Assembly (NCBI GenBank): GCA_965213525.1
Contig: OZ243889.1
Coordinates: 62,001 to 126,000 of the forward strand
DNA: 64,000 nucleotides
Reading direction: 5' to 3'
From: G965213525 sp965213525
GTDB taxonomy: Bacteria > Actinomycetota > Acidimicrobiia > Acidimicrobiales > Poriferisodalaceae
Under the pieces are notes generated by a model. The model did not search any database and was not told the origin of the DNA. It worked only from the letters and a program-made list of their open reading frames with translations. Positions within the stretch are counted from its first letter, which is position 1. The number at the start of each line of letters is the position of its first letter. A program made the position numbers and the translations under genes. Below, piece after piece: positions 16,527-24,968 of this stretch.

Positions 16527-19436
16527 TTGACAACCGTGCGCCTGCTCGCGACCTTCCTCATCGCTGCCCTGACCTTCGGAGCTGCAGTTCCGTCGGCTGG
16601 GGCTGACCCATCCACCCCGAACGTCACCTGGAGCGCCGTCGACATCGGCGGCGGCGGGTTCGTCACCGGTTTGATCGTCGGTCCTGACGGGGCACTGGTC
16701 GCCCGCACGGACGTGGGGGGCGCTTACCACCGCCCGGTCGGCGCCGCGGACTGGCGGTCGCTGACCACCACCGACCGGGTGGCCGAACCTGAGCGCGCCG
16801 ACCACAACGTGGTGGCGGTGGCAGTGGCGCCGTCGGACCCGTCGACGATCTACCAGGCCGTCGGCAACGACAACGACGACGGCCGGGGGCGGGTGCTCTC
16901 CAGCCACGACGGCGGGGCGACGTTCGCCTCGTCACAGACGCGGTGGAGCCTGAACGGCAACGACGGATCTCGTCGCACCGGGGAGCGCCTCGCCGTCGAC
17001 CCCCGTCATCCCGACACGGTGTGGTTGGGGGTCCAGGACGGCCTGTGGCGCTCGATCGACGGCGGGCTGAGCTGGTCGGAACTGTCCTCGGTGCCGGGCG
17101 TGAACGACCCCACCTCACCGGGCGGGGTCACCGTCGTGGTGGTCGACGACGACGGTCCCGTCGACGCTGCGGGCCGGGCCCTCGGCCTGTGGATCGGGGT
17201 CGAGGACATCGGCGTGCTGCGCACCGACGACGGCGGCGCGACCTGGCGCACCGTGGTGCCGCTGAGCCGGGGATGGGTCGTGGAGATCGAGCGTGACGCC
17301 GTCGGCGAGCTCGTCGTGCTCGCCGACGGCCCCGGGCGCGAGCCGCTGCTGTGGCGCCTCGCCGGCGAGACGGTGACCGACATCGAGCCGCCGGCCGACG
17401 TCGACCTGCGCACCGTGGCCGTCGACCCGGCCAACCCCCAGCGCCTGTTCCTGTCTGAGCCGGGCATGCAGGACCGCCGTCTGTGGCGCAGCCTCGACGG
17501 CGGGGCCACCTGGACCAAGCTGATGATCGACATCACCTCCCCCGAGGTGGCCTGGCCCGAGCACACCACCCTTGAGGGTTGGATGTCCGCCGGTGAGCTG
17601 GTCTTCGGTCACGACGGCACGTTGTGGTTCGCCGAGGGCATGGGCATCTGGCACTCCCGTGACCTCGACGACGACGAGGTCACCTGGACCTTCGACTCGG
17701 CCGGCATCGAGGAGCTGGTCTCCAACGACGCGGTGAAGGTGCCGGGCGGTCCGCTCGTCACCGCGCACTGGGATCGCGGTCTCATGGTGCACGACGGCGA
17801 GCCGCTGCCCGCACGACCCGAGTTCGGCTCGGCCTGGTCGATCGCCACCACCCCGGCGAACCCCGACCGCCTGGCTGCGGTGCTCGACAACCACCAGCGC
17901 GTCGATGACCCCAAGCCCCACCACCGCCAGTCGGCCACCAGCGTTGACGGAGGCCGCACTTGGCAGCGGATGGGCTCACTGGTCGACGGCACCCATCCCG
18001 ACGAGCTGAAGTTCGGCAACATCGCCATCAGCTCGACTGACCCCGATCTGTTGGTGTGGGCGCCGAGCGACGGCGGGCGCGTCCATCGCTCGACCGACGG
18101 GGGCGACTCGTGGACGGCGTCGGGCACCCAGCCCGACGGGGTGTTCTTCTGGCGCCACTACCTGCACCGCCATGCCCTCGTCGCCGACCCGGTGGACGGC
18201 GCCACCTTCTACGTGCTGAGCGATGCCGGTCTGCACCGCACGACCGACGGCGCCGTCACGTGGCACAAGATGGCGAGCGAGGACCTGCCCGGCTGGGCCA
18301 ACGTCTACAACGTCACCCTCCGGGCCGTGCCGGGACGCAGCGGTGAGCTGTTCATGTCGGCCGGGCAGCTGTCGGGCAACGCCGAGCGGCCGTTGATGCG
18401 CTCTCGTGACGGCGGTGCCAGCTGGGAGGCGCTGTGGTCGGTGCCCGACGCCGGACCGTTCGATCTGGGCGCCCCGGTGAGCCCGGGTGGTGACCCGGTG
18501 CTGTGGGTGGAGACACGAGACGAGGACGGCAAGCGCCTCATCGCTCGCTCCGAGGACCTCGGCGACTCGATCGACATCATCAGCAGCTACCCGATCGGGC
18601 GCTATGACCGGCTCTTCGTGGTGGAGGCCGACACCGAGGACCCGTGGAACGTGTACCTCGGCTACGCCGGGACGGGCTTCGTGCGAGGCCACGCCGCCGA
18701 GGGCGTGCCCTTCTCCGCTCGGGGCCCCTTCGGGGTGACCCACCGCCCCGGGATCGCCGGTGCCAACGGCCCCGTGGGGGTCGACGTGCGCACCGGTCAG
18801 GCCCTCCCCCTGGCGACCGGCGCCAGCGACGCCCGCCGGGTCGTCGCCGCCGCCCAGCGCATCGGGGCCACCGGCACGTGGGCGACCGACGACCGGGGCA
18901 AGATGTTCGTCACCGGTGACGTCGCCCACCACGGCGACCTCGCTGGGGTCGGGCTGAAGGCGCCCGTGCTGGCCATGAGCCCGACGGCGTCGGGCAACGG
19001 CTACTGGATGGCGGCCGCTGACGGCGGGGTGTTCGCCTTCGGCGACGCCGCCTTCCACGGGTCGCTGGGCTCGATCGTGCTGAACCGGCCCATCACTGCC
19101 ATGTCGGTGACCCCCGGCGGCCGGGGCTACCACCTGGTGGCTTCTGACGGCGGGGTGTTCGCCTTCGGTGATGCGCGCTTCGTCGGTTCGCTGGGATCGG
19201 TGCCGCTGCGACGCCCCGTCACCGGCATGGCGACGACCCCCACTGGTGACGGGTACTGGCTGGTGGCCGCTGACGGTGGCGTCTTCGCCTTCGGTGATGC
19301 GCCCTACGTGGGCGGGCTCGCCCGCGCCGGGGGCAGCGACGTGGTCGGCATCGTCGCCAGCGACTCGGGCCGCGGCTACTGGCTGGTCGACGCCGACGGC
19401 CGGTCCCACCCCTTCGGCGACGCCGCCTCCCGCTGA
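16527..19436 (+). CDS. secreted GH74-like beta-propeller with C-terminal ADGGVFAFGDA repeats
   Basis: This is a 969-residue secreted protein. A Sec signal peptide (VRLLATFLIAALTFGAAVPSAGA) is followed by a GH74-type tandem propeller: VDIGGGGFVTG, ARTDVGGAY with Asp62, GERLAVDPRHPD, and many Asp-box repeats such as SIDGGLSW and SLDGGATW. Asp416 in LVTAHWD aligns with the second catalytic Asp of GH74 endoglucanases, so it may cleave a beta-glucan or the locus's own polysaccharide. Residues about 790-969 hold four or five repeats of the DGGVFAFGDA type. The TTG start has a G-run five bases upstream; GTG 16536 is possible. It is a paralogue of the lipoprotein at 34249. Confidence 0.82.
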   Translation: MTTVRLLATFLIAALTFGAAVPSAGADPSTPNVTWSAVDIGGGGFVTGLIVGPDGALVARTDVGGAYHRPVGAADWRSLTTTDRVAEPERADHNVVAVAVAPSDPSTIYQAVGNDNDDGRGRVLSSHDGGATFASSQTRWSLNGNDGSRRTGERLAVDPRHPDTVWLGVQDGLWRSIDGGLSWSELSSVPGVNDPTSPGGVTVVVVDDDGPVDAAGRALGLWIGVEDIGVLRTDDGGATWRTVVPLSRGWVVEIERDAVGELVVLADGPGREPLLWRLAGETVTDIEPPADVDLRTVAVDPANPQRLFLSEPGMQDRRLWRSLDGGATWTKLMIDITSPEVAWPEHTTLEGWMSAGELVFGHDGTLWFAEGMGIWHSRDLDDDEVTWTFDSAGIEELVSNDAVKVPGGPLVTAHWDRGLMVHDGEPLPARPEFGSAWSIATTPANPDRLAAVLDNHQRVDDPKPHHRQSATSVDGGRTWQRMGSLVDGTHPDELKFGNIAISSTDPDLLVWAPSDGGRVHRSTDGGDSWTASGTQPDGVFFWRHYLHRHALVADPVDGATFYVLSDAGLHRTTDGAVTWHKMASEDLPGWANVYNVTLRAVPGRSGELFMSAGQLSGNAERPLMRSRDGGASWEALWSVPDAGPFDLGAPVSPGGDPVLWVETRDEDGKRLIARSEDLGDSIDIISSYPIGRYDRLFVVEADTEDPWNVYLGYAGTGFVRGHAAEGVPFSARGPFGVTHRPGIAGANGPVGVDVRTGQALPLATGASDARRVVAAAQRIGATGTWATDDRGKMFVTGDVAHHGDLAGVGLKAPVLAMSPTASGNGYWMAAADGGVFAFGDAAFHGSLGSIVLNRPITAMSVTPGGRGYHLVASDGGVFAFGDARFVGSLGSVPLRRPVTGMATTPTGDGYWLVAADGGVFAFGDAPYVGGLARAGGSDVVGIVASDSGRGYWLVDADGRSHPFGDAASR

Positions 19437-19500
19437 CCCGGGCGCCCGGGGGCACGCCCCCGGGGGCTCGCCCCCGCCCCGCCCCCGCCCCGCCTCGCCG

Positions 19501-19660
19501 CTCGCGCCGCTCCGCTCGCGCCGCTCCGCTCGGGAGTTGCGGGCGGGGGCGGTGTGTGGTGCCGCTGCGGTCCGCAGTTCCCGCTCGCCTCGGGAATTGC
19601 GGGCGGGGGTGGTGTGTGGTGCCGCTGCGGTCCGCAATTTCGGCGGGGGGGCCGGGCGTC
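19501..19660. repeat. 60-bp tandem repeat with conserved inverted arms in a convergent gap
   Basis: Two 60-bp units (19521-19580 and 19581-19640) are nearly identical. Each contains an inverted pair: GGGAGTTGCGG with CCGCAGTTCCC in unit 1, and AATTGCGG with CCGCAATT in unit 2. The G-U and U-G pairs possible in unit 1 RNA become A-U and U-A in unit 2, so base pairing is kept. A GCTCGCGCC-type 14-bp repeat precedes them. They sit between two convergent genes and may act as a bidirectional terminator or a REP-like element. Confidence 0.6.
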
Positions 19661-19693
19661 GCAGGTCCAGACCCGGGCTCAGAACTGGAAGCA

Positions 19694-21301
19694 TCAGAAC
19701 TGGAAGTAGATGAACGGCGCTTGGCCGACCGGGGTGAGACCCACCGACACGGCGGTCGCCGCGCCGAGCAGGGCGGCGAAGGCGGTGTCAGACATGTCGC
19801 TCACGACGCCGAGGCGGACCCGGCGGTAGGCGAGCCAGTGCATCACCGCACAGACCGCCAGGTACGCCATCAACACGTTCCACCCCCCGAGGCGCTCGGC
19901 ACCGCCCCCGGTGAAGGTGGCGAAGGTCTGCAGCACCTCCAGTGCCGTCCCGAACGTCTCGGAGCGGAAGAAGATCCAGGCGACGCACACGAACCAGAAC
20001 GTGGCCAACGTCGCCACCGCCCCGGTCAGGCGTCCGCCCCACCCACCGAGGTCGGGGTCTGAGCGCTGCGCCACGGCGACAGGACCCACCTCGTCCCCCT
20101 CACCGCCGCCACCGACGGCCGCCGCGTCGACCCCGCCACCGACCGCCGCATCGGCGACCCCGCCCTCGGCTCCGCCGTGGGCTCGGCGCTCAGCCTGGCC
20201 GGCGAGCTGGCCGGCGTCGGCGGCGGTCGGCAACAGGTTGCGGCGCCGGCGGTCGCCCCACGCCCGGGTCAGGGCCAACGCCACGCCGTGCAGCGCCCCC
20301 CACGCCACGAAGGTCCACGCCGCGCCGTGCCACAGACCCCCCAGCACCATGGTGAGCAGCAGGTTCCGGTAGGTGAGCACCCGGCCACGGCGGTTGCCGC
20401 CGAGAGGGATGTACAGGTAGTCCCGCAACCAGCTCGACAGGCTGATGTGCCAACGCCGCCAGAAGTCGTCGACCGAGCGGGCGAAGTAGGGGAAGCGGAA
20501 GTTCTCACCGAGGTCGTACCCGAGCATCAGTGCGGCGGCGATGGCCATGTCCGAGTAGCCGCTGAAGTCCAGGTAGATCTGGGCGGCGTACCCGACGACG
20601 GCCAGCACCGCTGATACCGCGTCGAAGGCGCCCGGGTCGGCGAAGTACCGGTCGACCGGCTCGGCGATCGAGTCCGCCAGCACCGCCTTCTTGAAGAACC
20701 CGACGAAGAACAACGTGACCGCCGCCCGCCAGGGCACCAGCCGCGCCCGGTGGGCCACGTCCAGCTGGGGCAGGAAGTGAGCGGCCCGCACGATCGGCCC
20801 GGCCACGAGCTGGGGGAAGAAGGCGACGAACAGCGCCACGTCGAGCAGGCCGCGTCGGGGTTCGAGCACGCCCCGGTGCACGTCGATCGTGTAGCTCATC
20901 GACTGGAACGTGAAGAACGAGATGCCGACGGGCAACACGACGTCGAGGGTGACCGACCCCAGGTCGGCGCCCACCGCGCCGGCCAGCTCGGTGAGCGAAC
21001 CGGCGAAGAAGTCGAAGTACTTGAACGTCGCCAGGATCCCGAGGTTGGTGACGATCGAGACGAGCAACCACAGGTCCCGAGCCCGCTGTCGGGCCGCCTG
21101 GGCGATGCGCAGGGCGGCCTGGTGATCGATGAGGGTCGAGGCGATGATGAGCGCCAAGAACCTCGGGTCCCACGCGCCGTAGAAGACGTAGCTCGCCACG
21201 AGCAGCATCGCCTTGCGGGCGGCGAGGCCCCGCAGCACCCGCCAGTGCAGGAACAGCACCAGGGCGAAGAAGCCGAGGAACAGCGGCTCGTGCAGCAGCA
21301 C
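19694..21301 (-). CDS. MBOAT-family O-acyltransferase (AlgI-like)
   Basis: This is a 535-residue polytopic membrane acyltransferase. The family core is evident: LPVGISFFTFQSMSYTID, LVAGPIVRA, YLDFSGYSDMAIA, and DFWRRWHISLSSWLRDYLYIPLGG. The catalytic His321 lies in LWHGAAWTF. AlgI-type proteins pass acetyl groups across the membrane for polysaccharide O-acetylation together with an AlgJ/DltD-like partner, which is encoded just upstream at 21305-22387. Between about residues 345 and 415 there is a Gly/Ala/Asp-rich insertion, probably a cytoplasmic loop, that is not usual for the family. The ATG 21301 start leads straight into the first helix. Confidence 0.9.
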   Translation of the reverse strand: MLLHEPLFLGFFALVLFLHWRVLRGLAARKAMLLVASYVFYGAWDPRFLALIIASTLIDHQAALRIAQAARQRARDLWLLVSIVTNLGILATFKYFDFFAGSLTELAGAVGADLGSVTLDVVLPVGISFFTFQSMSYTIDVHRGVLEPRRGLLDVALFVAFFPQLVAGPIVRAAHFLPQLDVAHRARLVPWRAAVTLFFVGFFKKAVLADSIAEPVDRYFADPGAFDAVSAVLAVVGYAAQIYLDFSGYSDMAIAAALMLGYDLGENFRFPYFARSVDDFWRRWHISLSSWLRDYLYIPLGGNRRGRVLTYRNLLLTMVLGGLWHGAAWTFVAWGALHGVALALTRAWGDRRRRNLLPTAADAGQLAGQAERRAHGGAEGGVADAAVGGGVDAAAVGGGGEGDEVGPVAVAQRSDPDLGGWGGRLTGAVATLATFWFVCVAWIFFRSETFGTALEVLQTFATFTGGGAERLGGWNVLMAYLAVCAVMHWLAYRRVRLGVVSDMSDTAFAALLGAATAVSVGLTPVGQAPFIYFQF

Positions 21302-21304
21302 GGC

Positions 21305-22387
21305 TCAGGCGTCCTCGAACAGCGGGCAGACGGCGCGGGCGAACGCCCGGCTCACGTCGATGGCACCTCGTCGGCTCAGGTGGTCGCCGTCGAACCAGCT
21401 GCCGGGTTCGGTCATCTGCGGCAGGACGGTCTCGTCGACCAGGTCGATGAGCGGCTCGGGTCCGCCCCGCTCGGTCCACGCTGCGTCGATCGCCGCCGCG
21501 GTCCCGGCGTCAAAGACGCTCGGCACGAACAGGTGGGCGGCGACCGAGCCGTCGGGGACGGCGTCGACGTGGGCTTCGATGGTGGCGACCCAGTCGTCGA
21601 GTTGGGCCTCGGTGGGCTGACGCTCACGCCACCGGTCCTCCCACCGGCCCGAGTCGACCAGCCGTTCGAGGGACCGCCGGCGACCCTGGGTCCCCGGGGT
21701 GTCCTCCAACGACCGGTACCCGCCGGTGTCGATGGCCCCGCCGATCGGATCGTCGATGGGTCGAGGCCCCCACACCCGGCCGTGCAACGCCCCGACGGGG
21801 TACTGGTTGGCGAGGAAGGCCAGCGCCGTGTCGGCCAGGGCCAGGGGACTGGAGGTGAAGTACGGCTCGGGGAGGTGCGCTCGGTACGACACGTACCGGG
21901 GCGCGTCGAGCAGGTCGAGGTGGGTGCGGTGGATGACGTCGTAGTCCTGGAGGTAGCCGACCGAGAGCTGGGCGACGTCGACGGTGACGACGACCTCGGG
22001 TTGCCCGGCGGGCAGGTCGTCGAGCACCGAGAGCACGTGGTCGAGCTCGAGCTTGGTGAGCGCCTGGGCGGCGAGGTTGAACGAGCGCCCCGGGCAGCCC
22101 ACCTGGGCGCGCTCGGCGTCGATGACGGCCGGGTCCAGGGCGCGCAGGGCCCGGGAGTTGCCAACCATCACCAGGTCGTAGGCGACGTCGGTGGTGCGGA
22201 GGTGGTCGAGCTTGGCGGTGAGGGTGACGCGCTCGACCCCCTCGGGGTCCGGCGGGGCGGCGATGCGCACCACCGCCGCCATCACGACGAAGGCCAGGAG
22301 GAACGCGCCGATGACCCGACGCACCGGAGGTGGACGGTCCTGGTCGTCCCGGGGTACCTCGGGCACCACCAGCACACCGTCGCTCAT
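21305..22387 (-). CDS. SGNH-fold acetyltransferase partner of MBOAT (AlgJ/DltD-like)
   Basis: This is a 360-residue protein with one N-terminal membrane helix (about residues 24-42) and an extracytoplasmic SGNH-type domain. The nucleophile motif is VGNSRALR (Ser78). The C-terminal Asp-x-x-His is DGDH (Asp333, His336), followed by LSRRGA as in AlgJ/AlgX/PatB-type acetyltransferases. VTVDVAQLSVGYLQDYDV resembles the DltD-like middle. It would place acetyl groups, supplied by the MBOAT protein encoded 3 bp downstream, onto the secreted glycan. ATG 22387 was chosen; the longer frame upstream is a shadow of the divergent gene. Confidence 0.8.
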   Translation of the reverse strand: MSDGVLVVPEVPRDDQDRPPPVRRVIGAFLLAFVVMAAVVRIAAPPDPEGVERVTLTAKLDHLRTTDVAYDLVMVGNSRALRALDPAVIDAERAQVGCPGRSFNLAAQALTKLELDHVLSVLDDLPAGQPEVVVTVDVAQLSVGYLQDYDVIHRTHLDLLDAPRYVSYRAHLPEPYFTSSPLALADTALAFLANQYPVGALHGRVWGPRPIDDPIGGAIDTGGYRSLEDTPGTQGRRRSLERLVDSGRWEDRWRERQPTEAQLDDWVATIEAHVDAVPDGSVAAHLFVPSVFDAGTAAAIDAAWTERGGPEPLIDLVDETVLPQMTEPGSWFDGDHLSRRGAIDVSRAFARAVCPLFEDA

Positions 22388-22591
22388 CGGGCTCCCCGCC
22401 GTCGCCGGCGACCCGGCTCGCCGACGCCTCAAGCTAGCGAGACCCGATGAGGCGCTCGGCCCCCGCGGCGGGCGTTCGACCCCTGGCGATGGTGGCATCT
22501 CGCCCGGGCATGTTTGATCGTGTGAGCGCGAGGGCACCGACACCGACTGCCCCCGTCGCGACGGGCGTCGTGTGCGATCATCTTCACTCGG

Positions 22592-23764
22592 ATGTCTCAC
22601 GACGACGAGATGGAGCGACGCGCGGCGTCGACCCTGGGCGGTTCGGACCCGGCACCACACGACGGGCTCGCCGTCCACGGCGCTCGCGTCACCGTGGTGA
22701 ACGTCTCCAAGACCGCGCCGGGCACGTTCTCCTGGTTCGACGGCCAGCTCGATCCCTCTCTCGGCGTGCGGTTCGAGCACGTCCACGCCGGGCCGGCCAA
22801 CGCCGTCGAGCGGACCGTGCGTCGTCCCAACCTGGCCCTGCACCGGGCGTGCCTGCAGGCCGCAGCCCACGTCGCCTCCGGGCGGGCCGATCTGATGGTC
22901 ACGCACCTGCCGGTGGTCACGATGTACACGGGCCTCTACGCCCGTCCCTGCTCACGACGTGTGCCCCACGTGGCGTTCGCCTTCAACCACGCGCCGCTGC
23001 CCTCGGGTCTGCGCAACCGGCTGATGCGCCAGGGCATCCGCGACGTCGACCGCTTCGTGGTCTTCTCGACGGTCGAGCGCGAGCTGTACGCCGAGACGCT
23101 CGGCATCCCGATCGACCGCATCGACATGATCCACTGGGGTGTGCAGCGACCCGTCGCTGACCCCACCTCACGGCCCCCGGTGGGGGGTGACTACCTCTGC
23201 GCCGTCGGCTCGAGCGGTCGGCACTACGGCGAGCTGCTCGACGCCATGGCTGCGCTCGCGCACCGCCAGGCGGTCGTGGTCACCTCACCAGGTGCCCTTC
23301 GTGGTCTGGCCGTCCCGCCCAACGTGACCGTGCTCACCGAGGTGACGCAGGCCCAGGTCGCCGAGGTCATCCACCACAGCCGCTTCATGGTCTTGCCGCT
23401 GGAACCGTCGCCTGTCCCCTACGGCCACGGCACGGCCGTGATGGCGATGCGACTCGGCCGTGCCGTGCTCGTGACCGATACCTCGGGGATGGACGACTAC
23501 ATCACCCCCGTGACGGGCCGCCGCTTCGACGCCGGGCACCCGGGCCGTCTGGCCGAGCAGATCGAGGACCTGTGGACCGACGACTGCCAGCGTGAGGAGG
23601 TGGCGGCGGGAGCGCTCGAGTTCGTCGAGCGGTGTTGCACCGAGGAACGCACCCGCCACTACGTCGAGGGGCTGATCGCCGACCTCACCGGCGGTGCGCG
23701 CGACGTGACCGGCCCGCCCACCGGACGCGCGACGATCACGGGGTGGAGCACCACCGGGTCCTGA
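22592..23764 (+). CDS. glycosyltransferase (GT-B fold, GT4-like)
   Basis: This is a 390-residue protein of the GT-B type with weak GT4 similarity. VPHVAFAFNHAPLPSGLRN and VDRFVVFSTVERELYAETLG match the N-terminal domain of GT4 enzymes. The C-terminal half has PYGHGTAVMAMRLGRAVLVTDTSGMDDYI in place of the usual E-x7-E motif, so one acidic residue may be missing. It is followed 7 bp later by the putative glycosyltransferase at 23772. A 200-bp gap upstream, shared with the divergent acetyltransferase gene, probably holds both promoters. The sugar specificity is unknown. Confidence 0.75.
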   Translation: MSHDDEMERRAASTLGGSDPAPHDGLAVHGARVTVVNVSKTAPGTFSWFDGQLDPSLGVRFEHVHAGPANAVERTVRRPNLALHRACLQAAAHVASGRADLMVTHLPVVTMYTGLYARPCSRRVPHVAFAFNHAPLPSGLRNRLMRQGIRDVDRFVVFSTVERELYAETLGIPIDRIDMIHWGVQRPVADPTSRPPVGGDYLCAVGSSGRHYGELLDAMAALAHRQAVVVTSPGALRGLAVPPNVTVLTEVTQAQVAEVIHHSRFMVLPLEPSPVPYGHGTAVMAMRLGRAVLVTDTSGMDDYITPVTGRRFDAGHPGRLAEQIEDLWTDDCQREEVAAGALEFVERCCTEERTRHYVEGLIADLTGGARDVTGPPTGRATITGWSTTGS

Positions 23765-23771
23765 CGTCGTC

Positions 23772-24851
23772 ATGACCGCGACCGGGTCGACACCTGGGTC
23801 CGGCACCGCCGCGCTCGAGCCGCTGGCGCACCGGGTCCACTTCGTGTTCAAGGAGCGCAAGCGCTGGCCCGAGCTGTTCGGCGTCGATGATCCCCCGCCC
23901 GTCGAGGCGTGCGCCCACAAGTTCATGGGGGCCAAGAACAGCTGGGGCATCCAGACCTACTTGCAGTTGCGCCACCGAGGGCTCGACGTCGAGCTCGTCG
24001 ACCGCTACGTGCCGGGGGCGATCTGTGTGACCACCTACGAGCACCTGCGGATCATCGATCGTCCGTTCAACAGCTACGTGGTGGCGTGCCGCCACGACCG
24101 GGGGCGGCCAGAGATCTGCGAGCAACGGGTCGTGCAGAACCTCGACAACGTGGTCGACGACACCGACCACTACGTGCCGCACTGGCCCCAACCCGGGCTG
24201 GTGCCCCGCGATCGTCAGCGCCGGAGCACCGTCGCCAACGTCGTCTACCAAGGTCGCCCCGCCCACCTCGCCCCGGAGTACCGCGACGACGGCTTCACCG
24301 CTGCTCTCGCCGGGCTCGGCCTACGGTTGCGCCTCGGCGAGGCCGACGGCGCCCGAGAGGTCGCCAGCTGGACCGACTACTCGACCGCTGACGTGGTGCT
24401 GGCCGTGCGCCGGGTCGACCCGTACACCCTCGGCCTCAAGCCTCCCAGCAAGCTGCTGAACGCCTGGCTGGCCGGATGCCCGGCCCTCCTCGGCCCTGAG
24501 CCGGCGTACCGCCAGCTGCGCCGCTCCGAGCTGGACTACGTCGAGGTGTCGAGCCCGGCCGAGGCGATCGAGGCGCTGCGGCGACTGCGCGACGACCCCG
24601 GGCGCTACGCCGCCATGGTGCGCAACGGCGACGAACGGGCTCGTGAGTACACCCCCGACCGCATCGCCGAGGTGTGGCGCGACCTGCTCGCCGGTCCGGT
24701 GAGCGCCGGCTTCGAGCGTTGGCGTGACGCCGGCCCGCTCGAGCGGACGATCGGCCGGGCGGCCCGCTTCGCCTGGCGCACACGGGCGCATCGTCGCGAG
24801 GCGGCCATCTACGAGCGCCACCGCCCTGGTCCCGACCGCGCGGGCAACTGA
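23772..24851 (+). CDS. glycosyltransferase-like protein
   Basis: This is a 359-residue protein, probably GT-B. Its centre has NVVYQGRPAHLAPEYRDDGF. The C-terminal half has TADVVLAVR followed by KPPSKLLNAWLAGCPALLGPEPAYRQL, resembling the donor-binding end of GT4-like enzymes, with K-P-P-S-K-L common in capsule-type transferases. There is no signal peptide. It starts 7 bp after the preceding glycosyltransferase and ends in front of the large convergent fusion gene. I recognise the fold from these motifs but not the family, and the substrate is unknown. Confidence 0.65.
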   Translation: MTATGSTPGSGTAALEPLAHRVHFVFKERKRWPELFGVDDPPPVEACAHKFMGAKNSWGIQTYLQLRHRGLDVELVDRYVPGAICVTTYEHLRIIDRPFNSYVVACRHDRGRPEICEQRVVQNLDNVVDDTDHYVPHWPQPGLVPRDRQRRSTVANVVYQGRPAHLAPEYRDDGFTAALAGLGLRLRLGEADGAREVASWTDYSTADVVLAVRRVDPYTLGLKPPSKLLNAWLAGCPALLGPEPAYRQLRRSELDYVEVSSPAEAIEALRRLRDDPGRYAAMVRNGDERAREYTPDRIAEVWRDLLAGPVSAGFERWRDAGPLERTIGRAARFAWRTRAHRREAAIYERHRPGPDRAGN

Positions 24852-24864
24852 TGGGCGGCGTCCC

Positions 24865-24880
24865 CGTCGCCGCGGCGACG
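24865..24880. terminator. 16-bp perfect palindrome between convergent genes, possible terminator
   Basis: A perfect 16-base palindrome (CGTCGCCG followed by CGGCGACG) lies 14 bp after the stop of the glycosyltransferase and 89 bp before the end of the convergent fusion gene. It could form a 6-bp stem with a CGCG loop. There is no T run. In this GC-rich DNA it could be chance. Confidence 0.3.
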
Positions 24881-24968
24881 TCGCGCCCCGGCTGGCAGCC
24901 GCGGTCCTGACCGGCGCCCGCGACGACGACGCGCTCCGCTCCCACTTCGCCCCCATGAACGACGAGCT

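Noticed and set aside
24852..24968. Small gene between the two convergent glycosyltransferase genes
   Set aside because: No start with a ribosome site and only a 16-bp palindrome is visible. It looks like a terminator region.
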